A stretch of DNA of 10,119 nt from Chthoniobacter flavus (GTDB lineage Bacteria > Verrucomicrobiota > Verrucomicrobiia > Chthoniobacterales > Terrimicrobiaceae), in NCBI GenBank assembly GCA_945863785.1, contig CAMBAQ010000061.1:1-10119 (forward strand), read 5' to 3'. Numbering within the stretch: position 1 is the stretch's first letter; the number at the start of each line of letters is the position of its first letter. This document shows positions 5,993-10,119 of the stretch, piece after piece. The notes beneath the pieces are model-generated. The model saw only the letters and a program-made list of their open reading frames with translations. It did not search any database and had not been told where the DNA came from. The position numbers and the translations under genes were made by a program.

Positions 5993-6090
5993 GCGCAATC
6001 GACGGAGTGAGTCGCGCTAGCATTGTCGAGTGCGCGGCACAATCTTTGCATAGACCGCGCTGGGTGCAGTCCAGAAGTGATGGTCTGTTT

Positions 6091-6387
6091 TTAGTCTTTG
6101 TAGACGGCGGCGAGTTGCTGGATTTTCCTCGCAAGGAGGATGTCCTTGTCAGTGACGCAATCTGAATCGTGCGAGACAAGGCTAATGCGAACCACGTTGA
6201 AGGAATTCGACCAATCCGGATGATGGTTCATTTTTTCAGCCTCCAGAGCCACGCCAGTCATGAAGGAGAATGCTTGAACGAAGTTTTTAAATTGAAACTC
6301 CGAACAAAGCCGACCTTCCACATAATCCCAGCCTGGAAGGATTTTGACAGCATCGTTCAACTCTTCTTTTTTGAGGGGATGTTCCAT
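6091..6387 (-). CDS. phhB: Pterin-4a-carbinolamine dehydratase (4a-hydroxytetrahydrobiopterin dehydratase)
   Basis: The enzyme dehydrates 4a-hydroxytetrahydropterin formed by aromatic amino acid hydroxylases, so that the pterin cofactor can be recycled; in bacteria lacking such hydroxylases its role is unclear. The 98-residue product has the family block EAEKMNHHPDW (49-59) with the active-site His55-His56-Pro57. The third catalytic histidine fits His73 in SLVSHDSDCVTDKD (69-82), where the usual GLTxxD reads CVTDKD. FKNFVQAFSFMTGVALEAEK (33-52) is the helix that forms the dimer face. Length is typical. It lies 60 bp after the hpnD-like gene on the same strand and may be co-transcribed with it, or read from its own promoter, since an inverted repeat sits just before the ATG. 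No Shine-Dalgarno is visible. No phenylalanine hydroxylase gene is in the window. Confidence 0.94.
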   Translation of the reverse strand: MEHPLKKEELNDAVKILPGWDYVEGRLCSEFQFKNFVQAFSFMTGVALEAEKMNHHPDWSNSFNVVRISLVSHDSDCVTDKDILLARKIQQLAAVYKD

Positions 6388-6389
6388 AT

Positions 6390-6409
6390 AAGTATTTCAT
6401 TGCATACTT
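6390..6409. promoter_or_regulatory. Inverted repeat AAGTAT-N8-ATACTT upstream of phhB
   Basis: AAGTAT (6390-6395) and ATACTT (6404-6409) are a perfect 6+6 inverted repeat with an 8 nt spacer, ending 2 nt before the phhB start codon on the minus strand. It could be an operator or an mRNA hairpin occluding the start. It is A/T-rich within a 60 bp gap, so chance cannot be excluded. Confidence 0.3.
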
Positions 6410-6447
6410 TTCGCATAAAGCAAGTCGCGAGAGGGGGCTCTGATGGA

Positions 6448-7251
6448 TCAAGGCGATCTTTGAAGGGAGACACGTGCGGCCACGGCTAACTTTTCGATCA
6501 TGCTGACTCGGCACTGCGATTGAAAAACAGGGAAGCCCTTACGCTCTAATCGGCTGAGTATTTTTTCATAAACGGCTCGCATAATGCGTGCGGGGAGGAG
6601 GGCGGAAAAATCGCTCTTCGGCGCCTCGGCAGCAGCGAATCTCGAGCGGGCCCGCGCTGCGCCATTCCGCATGAGGGGTAGAAACCCCTTTCCGGGACGT
6701 TGCTCCAAAATCTCATCGACGGTAACGCCGTGGCGATCGAGTCCTTCCAGCGGGAGGTAAATTCTCCCTTGGCGGGCATCTTCGCCAACATCTCTCAGGA
6801 TGTTCGTCCATTGAAGTGCATGCCCGAGGTGCACCGCATAGGTTTCACTCGCAGGATCGGTGCACCCAAAAATGCGAATGGAGACCAGTCCAACGGCACA
6901 GGCTACACACCAGCAATAGTCTTCGAGTTCCCCGAAGGTGGCGTAGCGGCGGGGCTCGATATCCATCGAACAACCCCGAACCACAGCTTGGAGCAAGCCT
7001 CTGTCAATCGAGTGGCGCTGCAGGAGCAACTCCAACTCCGAAGGCCATTCGTCGGCCTCCAGCCAGGCGTCGAGGAGGCGACGTTTCTCGTTCGCAGTGC
7101 GATTGGAGTCGTCAGCGATATCGTCAATAGCTCTGCAAAAACGGTAAAAAAGAAGAGCGTCCCGGCGGCGCTCGGAGGGGAGCCAGAACAGCGCGAATGC
7201 TAGATGCGACGATGCAAGGCCGTTTGTTGGTGGGAGCTCGGGCGCTTTCAT
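6448..7251 (-). CDS. hpnD: Squalene/phytoene synthase family protein, closest in look to HpnD (presqualene diphosphate synthase)
   Basis: Enzymes of this family join two prenyl diphosphates head-to-head; HpnD makes presqualene diphosphate from farnesyl diphosphate for hopanoid or squalene synthesis. The 267-residue product has LPSERRRDALLFYRFCRAID (24-43), leading into the first Asp-rich motif AIDDIADD (41-48). CSMDIEPRRYATFGELEDYC (94-113), VGLVSIRIFG (120-129) and the second motif QWTNILRDVGEDARQGRIYL (147-166), with Asp154 and Asp158, follow. Both Mg-diphosphate sites are therefore intact. The helix reads ALQWTNILRD where most relatives have QLTNILRD. HpnC and HpnE partners are not in the window, so CrtB-like phytoene synthase remains an alternative. 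The ATG overlaps the stop of the upstream degenerate ABC gene by 4 bp (ATGA), which implies translational coupling. Confidence 0.85.
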   Translation of the reverse strand: MKAPELPPTNGLASSHLAFALFWLPSERRRDALLFYRFCRAIDDIADDSNRTANEKRRLLDAWLEADEWPSELELLLQRHSIDRGLLQAVVRGCSMDIEPRRYATFGELEDYCWCVACAVGLVSIRIFGCTDPASETYAVHLGHALQWTNILRDVGEDARQGRIYLPLEGLDRHGVTVDEILEQRPGKGFLPLMRNGAARARSRFAAAEAPKSDFSALLPARIMRAVYEKILSRLERKGFPVFQSQCRVSMIEKLAVAARVSLQRSP

Positions 7252-7889
7252 GGCGCCAGTCTTGGTGAAAAGCCGCCATCGAGAATGCGATCGGCAAATG
7301 GAAGAAGGTGATTTTTTTCGCCGCTCCAGAGAATCGCCATGCCCTCGGTGTCCGCAAGAGTGCGGACGAGAGGGAGTAGGTCGGGGGAGGGCGGAGAAAT
7401 GGCCACAAGCAGTGGTGGGCGGTGTACGATCGCTCGCGCGAGAGCCACCAGCCAGCGGGTGGGTTCATCCAAGTTCCCGACCAGCGTTCCACAGAGATGC
7501 CGGATGCCCGTGAACAGGAGCACCTCGCTTGTTCGCTCGCTCGCGAGATCTTCACGTTTTCCGCAGATCCGAAAAAAGGGCATGGCCACATTCTCGGCGA
7601 CGGTGAATGTCGGCAGCAAGTGGGGATGAGTGAATAGATAGCCGAAAGCTCGGTCGCGGAGTTGCCAAGCCTCATTCTCCTGCATTTCGAGGACGTTCTC
7701 GCCAAGCACACTCAATCCGCCGCTGGTCGGACGTTCGATCATGCCAAGAATGTTCAAAAGCGAACCGAAATCCCGATCGTCGCAGAATCCAACGATCTCA
7801 CCGGAATGAAAGCAATCGCTGAACCCCTCGACTTCGCCACCCCGCTGGGTAGTTCGAAATGGAAGGTTTTTACATTCGAGGGGAGACAT
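7248..7889 (-). CDS. LolD-like ABC ATPase-fold protein lacking all catalytic motifs (putative pseudo-ATPase)
   Basis: The 213-residue product aligns by eye with LolD/MacB-type ABC ATP-binding subunits along its whole length in one open frame. Retained parts are HSGEIVGF (28-35), LLNILGMIERPTSGGLSVLG (44-63), the LPTFTVAENVAMP block (92-104) and VALARAIVHRPPLL (148-161). The nucleotide-binding parts are lost. The P-loop position reads CDDRDFGSLLN (36-46), two residues shorter than GPSGSGKSTLLN and without the lysine. The Q-loop FQ is FT (86-87). The LSGGQ signature position reads LDEPTRW (140-146). Walker B and its glutamate read VAISPP (162-167) instead of LADEPT, and the switch histidine region reads WSGEK (188-192). 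It should not hydrolyse ATP. No permease gene adjoins it; the hpnD-like gene overlaps its stop codon. It may be a structural or regulatory relative of LolD, or an early pseudogene. No Shine-Dalgarno precedes the ATG. Confidence 0.8.
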   Translation of the reverse strand: MSPLECKNLPFRTTQRGGEVEGFSDCFHSGEIVGFCDDRDFGSLLNILGMIERPTSGGLSVLGENVLEMQENEAWQLRDRAFGYLFTHPHLLPTFTVAENVAMPFFRICGKREDLASERTSEVLLFTGIRHLCGTLVGNLDEPTRWLVALARAIVHRPPLLVAISPPSPDLLPLVRTLADTEGMAILWSGEKNHLLPFADRILDGGFSPRLAP

Positions 7890-8036
7890 GAAACTAGTCG
7901 GAGAGTGGCAGTCCCACGCGGTGGCATCAATTCGTAAAAACGGGATTTTAATTGTTCAGGGATTTTTTCGCTCGGACGACAAACCTTTAAAAAAACTTAC
8001 TGGATGAGTTGGGCGGGCACCTTTAGTGTTCACGCT

Positions 8037-9737
8037 GTGAGTTACCGAGTTTTTGCCCGCAAGTATCGTCCCCAAACCTTCGCCGAGGTTATTGGGCAGG
8101 ATCATATCACGCGGACACTTCAGAACGCCGTCAATGCAAGCCGCCTGGCTCAAGCCTATCTTTTTGTCGGCCCGCGCGGCATTGGAAAAACCTCGACCGC
8201 CCGCATTCTGGCGAAGGCGCTCAATTGCGTGAACGGCCCCACTTCGCAGCCCTGCGGAGTTTGCGACGTGTGCAAGGAGATCGCCGAGGGACGCAATCTG
8301 GATGTGATCGAGATCGACGGAGCGAGCAACAATGGTGTCGAAAATATTCGCGACCTTCGCGACAACGCCGCCTACGCCCCCACGCGCGGACCATTCAAAA
8401 TTTACCTCATCGATGAGGTTCACATGCTCAGCACGGGGGCCTTCAATGCCCTCCTCAAGACCCTCGAGGAACCACCGGCCCATGTGAAATTTATCTTTGC
8501 GACTACCGAGGCGCAAAAAGTGCCGGCGACTATTACCAGTCGCTGCCAGCGCTTTGATCTGCGCCGCATTCCTTCGGAGCTGATTCAAAAGCATCTCCTC
8601 TATATCGCGGAGAACGAGAAGATCGCCCTCGATGCAGATGCCGCCGACGCCATTGCGCATGGGGCTGACGGCGGTCTTCGCGATGCCGAGAGCATGCTTG
8701 ATCAAATGGTCGCCTTCTGTGGAGAGCGAATCACCATGAATGATGTGATGGATGTCTTCGGCTTCACCCCACGTGAAGTGGTGGCGAATTTGGCCCAAGC
8801 GCTTTTCGCGGCTGACGCTCAAGCCGCGCTAGGCATCGTCTCAATGCAGTCAGATGCCGGTAAGGATCTTTCCCGTCTCACGGCGGAGCTTATAGGTCAT
8901 CTTCGTGACAGACTCGTGGCACAGGCTTGCGGCGGACAAATCGAGGTGCCTCAAGCCAAGCTCCTCGAACTCATTGAGCACTTCGGCGGCGCTGAATCCG
9001 CCATGAAGTGGGTCGCTGACAAAAAACTCCAACTCGATGTGGCGGTCATCAAGGCCCTCCACCTTCTCGATGAGACCAGCCTCACGGACGTCATCGAGGC
9101 CTTGTCTGGACTTTGCAGTGGCGAAGTCCCAGCCCCGCGGCCCGCTCGTCCACTCGCGCCATCGCGTCCAGTAGAACTACGTTCCCCTGAGCCGGCGCCC
9201 GTTACCAAGGCCGTTGAACCTAAGGCCGTTGAACCTAAGGCTCCAGTATCAACTCCAGCGCCGCTGCCCAAGGTTGCCGAGCCCGCTCCGCCCAAGGACA
9301 TCGAATCTCGGATAGATGCCCCCACGTCGTGGGAAAAAATCGCTGCTGATTTTGCAAAAAACTCCTTCATTCGTTTCGGTTGGTTGCGTGACGGGGTATT
9401 TGACCGCGTCGATGATGGAAAGTGTATCGTCCGCTTTCCCGTGTCGGCGAAGGACTCCGCCAGTTCGATTTTCATGGAGCAGGGGATCAAGGATATCGAG
9501 TCGCGCTTCCTGAAAGATTTGGGAAAACCGTTGCGTATCGTGTTTGAATTCGATGAGCAACTCCAGCCCGAGATCCCCGAGGAAATTCGCGAGGAACCAG
9601 CACCAGCGCCTGTTCCGGTGGTCGAAGTGGCCGCCCCGGCAGTTCCGGTCGATCCCATGGAGGACTTCCTTAATGACCCCCTCATAGAAAAAGCCCTCGA
9701 AATATTCAAAGGCACTCTTCAGACTCAAACCATATGA
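8037..9737 (+). CDS. dnaX: DNA polymerase III subunit gamma/tau
   Basis: DnaX is the AAA+ motor of the replicative clamp loader. From the GTG at 8037 the product is 566 residues and starts MSYRVFARKYRPQTFAEVIG, the near-universal DnaX opening; an ATG at 8004 would add 11 residues not seen in the family. Neither start has a Shine-Dalgarno. Features in order: Walker A GPRGIGKTS (45-53), zinc cysteines Cys64, Cys73, Cys76, Cys79, Walker B IYLIDEVHM (122-130), and the sensor-1/SRC region ATITSRCQRF (164-173). A Pro/Ala-rich linker (about 363-430) contains a short tandem repeat. A C-terminal domain and a final DPLIEKALEIFKGTL motif follow. Its stop overlaps the ybaB start as ATGA, giving the conserved dnaX-ybaB order. 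Two A6 runs just after the linker could allow a shorter gamma-like product. It is divergent from the degenerate ABC gene. Confidence 0.96.
   Translation: MSYRVFARKYRPQTFAEVIGQDHITRTLQNAVNASRLAQAYLFVGPRGIGKTSTARILAKALNCVNGPTSQPCGVCDVCKEIAEGRNLDVIEIDGASNNGVENIRDLRDNAAYAPTRGPFKIYLIDEVHMLSTGAFNALLKTLEEPPAHVKFIFATTEAQKVPATITSRCQRFDLRRIPSELIQKHLLYIAENEKIALDADAADAIAHGADGGLRDAESMLDQMVAFCGERITMNDVMDVFGFTPREVVANLAQALFAADAQAALGIVSMQSDAGKDLSRLTAELIGHLRDRLVAQACGGQIEVPQAKLLELIEHFGGAESAMKWVADKKLQLDVAVIKALHLLDETSLTDVIEALSGLCSGEVPAPRPARPLAPSRPVELRSPEPAPVTKAVEPKAVEPKAPVSTPAPLPKVAEPAPPKDIESRIDAPTSWEKIAADFAKNSFIRFGWLRDGVFDRVDDGKCIVRFPVSAKDSASSIFMEQGIKDIESRFLKDLGKPLRIVFEFDEQLQPEIPEEIREEPAPAPVPVVEVAAPAVPVDPMEDFLNDPLIEKALEIFKGTLQTQTI
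9207..9236 (+). repeat. 15 bp direct tandem repeat in the dnaX linker
   Basis: AAGGCCGTTGAACCT occurs twice back-to-back (9207-9221 and 9222-9236), followed by a partial third copy AAGGC. It keeps the frame and encodes KAVEP-KAVEP-KAP within the Pro-rich linker of DnaX. Such a repeat can gain or lose units by slippage without harming the frame. Confidence 0.92.
9334..9349 (+). other. Candidate dnaX slippage site with adjacent -1 frame stop
   Basis: Zero-frame codons GAA AAA ATC give an A6 run at 9334-9339. A -1 shift there reads AAA AAT CGC TGC and then meets TGA at 9347-9349, ending a product of about 436 residues, close to the 431-residue gamma of E. coli. The heptamer is not the canonical A AAA AAG and no stimulatory hairpin was confirmed, so this is only a candidate. 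Confidence 0.25.
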
Positions 9738-10045
9738 ACATCGCAAAAATGTTAAAAGAAGCCCAGCGCATGCAGGAACGCATGGCTGATGCGCAAGCGG
9801 ACCTCTCGAACCGGATCGTCGAATCCACCTCGGGTGGTGGAAAAGTGAAAGTCACCGCCACCGGCGCCGGCGACATCACCGCGATCAAAATTGATCCGCA
9901 GGTGGTCGATCCGACCGATGTCGAGATGCTCGAGGATCTCGTCCTCAGCGCCGTTCGGCAAGCGGTCAACGATGCCAAAAAAATCGCCGGAGACGAGATG
10001 GGCAAGCTCACCGGCGGCCTCAAAATCCCTGGCCTTTCAATGTAA
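9734..10045 (+). CDS. ybaB: YbaB/EbfC family nucleoid-associated protein
   Basis: YbaB/EbfC proteins are small dimeric DNA-binding proteins shaped like tweezers, almost always encoded after dnaX. The 103-residue product starts MNIAKMLKEAQRMQERMADAQ, the usual amphipathic coiled-coil opening. It continues with a glycine-rich turn and strands, SGGGKVKVTATGAGDITAIK (33-52), then the conserved IDPQVVDPTDVEMLEDLVLSA (53-73) and AVNDAKKIAGDEMGKLTGGL (77-96). Length and all blocks are normal. The start overlaps the dnaX stop by 4 bp with no Shine-Dalgarno, so translation is probably coupled. Its stop TAA shares its last base with the ATG of dcd (TAATG). In many bacteria recR follows at this position; here the next gene is dcd. 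Confidence 0.95.
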   Translation: MNIAKMLKEAQRMQERMADAQADLSNRIVESTSGGGKVKVTATGAGDITAIKIDPQVVDPTDVEMLEDLVLSAVRQAVNDAKKIAGDEMGKLTGGLKIPGLSM

Positions 10046-10119
10046 TGTCAGTCTGCTCCGACAAATGGATTCGCCGGATGGCGAAAGAAAAAGGAATGAT
10101 CGAGCCGTTCGTGGACGGA
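10045..10119 (+). CDS. dcd: dCTP deaminase, N-terminal part only (runs off the window)
   Basis: dCTP deaminase converts dCTP to dUTP (or directly to dUMP in bifunctional forms), supplying precursor for thymidylate. Only 25 residues are visible, in an open frame to the edge. They start MSVCSDKWIRRMAKEKGMIE and are followed by PFVDG. The SDKWIRRMA and KGMIEPF blocks closely match the N-terminus of Dcd proteins. The ATG at 10045 overlaps the last base of the ybaB stop codon, implying a coupled dnaX-ybaB-dcd operon. The catalytic region lies outside, so mono- versus bifunctional type cannot be judged. Confidence 0.85.
   Translation, partial: MSVCSDKWIRRMAKEKGMIEPFVDG

Noticed and set aside
7450..7475. 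The DEPT string at residues 141-144 of the ABC-like protein taken as Walker B/D-loop
   Set aside because: By alignment this stretch sits at the signature-motif position, directly before VALARAI, about 20 residues ahead of the true Walker B site, so the likeness is accidental.
7248..7889. Explaining the ABC-like protein by sequencing frameshifts
   Set aside because: The scaffold similarity continues in a single frame on both sides of every altered motif, so no compensating indels restore the lost motifs.
7956..8822. 288-codon open frame on the minus strand opposite the 5' part of dnaX
   Set aside because: It is fully antisense to a secure dnaX, its translation shows no recognisable fold or motif, and it is explained by the codon bias of dnaX keeping the opposite frame free of stops.
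8951..9715. 254-codon minus-strand open frame opposite the 3' half of dnaX
   Set aside because: It is low in complexity (Ser/Gly/Thr-rich) as the complement of the Pro/Ala/Glu-rich linker, and has no start context or family likeness.

Overview
The window is an ordinary-looking, gene-dense piece of a bacterial chromosome with 15 protein genes. Most are housekeeping genes, and two (at the left and right edges) are cut by the window. No tRNA, rRNA, CRISPR array, insertion sequence or prophage gene was seen. The gene set and layout (a lone MEKHLA-domain gene, dnaX followed by ybaB and dcd, an HpnD-type squalene/phytoene synthase, weak use of Shine-Dalgarno sequences with A/C-rich leaders) would fit a member of the Verrucomicrobiota or the wider PVC group. 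That placement is an inference from protein character, not from a marker gene, and is only moderately certain.

Layout from left to right. Positions 1-356 (minus) hold the start of a RidA enamine/imine deaminase gene. Divergent from it is a MEKHLA-domain protein (458-931, plus), whose 3' end overlaps tail-to-tail with truA. truA (880-1659) and ruvX (1656-2066) form a minus-strand pair joined by an ATGA overlap. A 43 bp gap then separates them from a plus-strand pair: a small two-helix membrane protein (2110-2394) and a Maf nucleotide pyrophosphatase (2418-2996). Maf overlaps tail-to-tail with a minus-strand SAM-dependent methyltransferase (2981-3553). The cell-elongation transpeptidase PBP2 (3643-5541) and an HU-type DNA-binding protein (5651-5920) follow on the plus strand. 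HU has a recognisable -35 box and a strong intrinsic terminator.

The next block is on the minus strand and is read from right to left: a LolD-like ABC protein that has lost every ATPase motif (7889-7248), an HpnD-type synthase overlapping it by 4 bp (7251-6448), and a pterin-4a-carbinolamine dehydratase (6387-6091). Divergent from this block is the plus-strand cluster dnaX (8037-9737), ybaB (9734-10045) and dcd (10045 to the right edge), with start and stop codons overlapping at both junctions.

The genes cover tRNA modification (TruA), rRNA/DNA processing (RuvX), nucleotide-pool hygiene (Maf, Dcd), replication (DnaX, YbaB, HU), wall elongation (PBP2), metabolite repair (RidA, PhhB) and polyisoprenoid lipid synthesis (HpnD-like). 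The most unusual item is the intact but apparently catalytically dead ABC ATPase that is translationally coupled to the squalene/phytoene synthase. Lesser items are a possible frameshift/slippage site in dnaX placed where a gamma-sized product would end, several small palindromes in short intergenic regions, and hairpins spanning stop codons where terminators would be expected.
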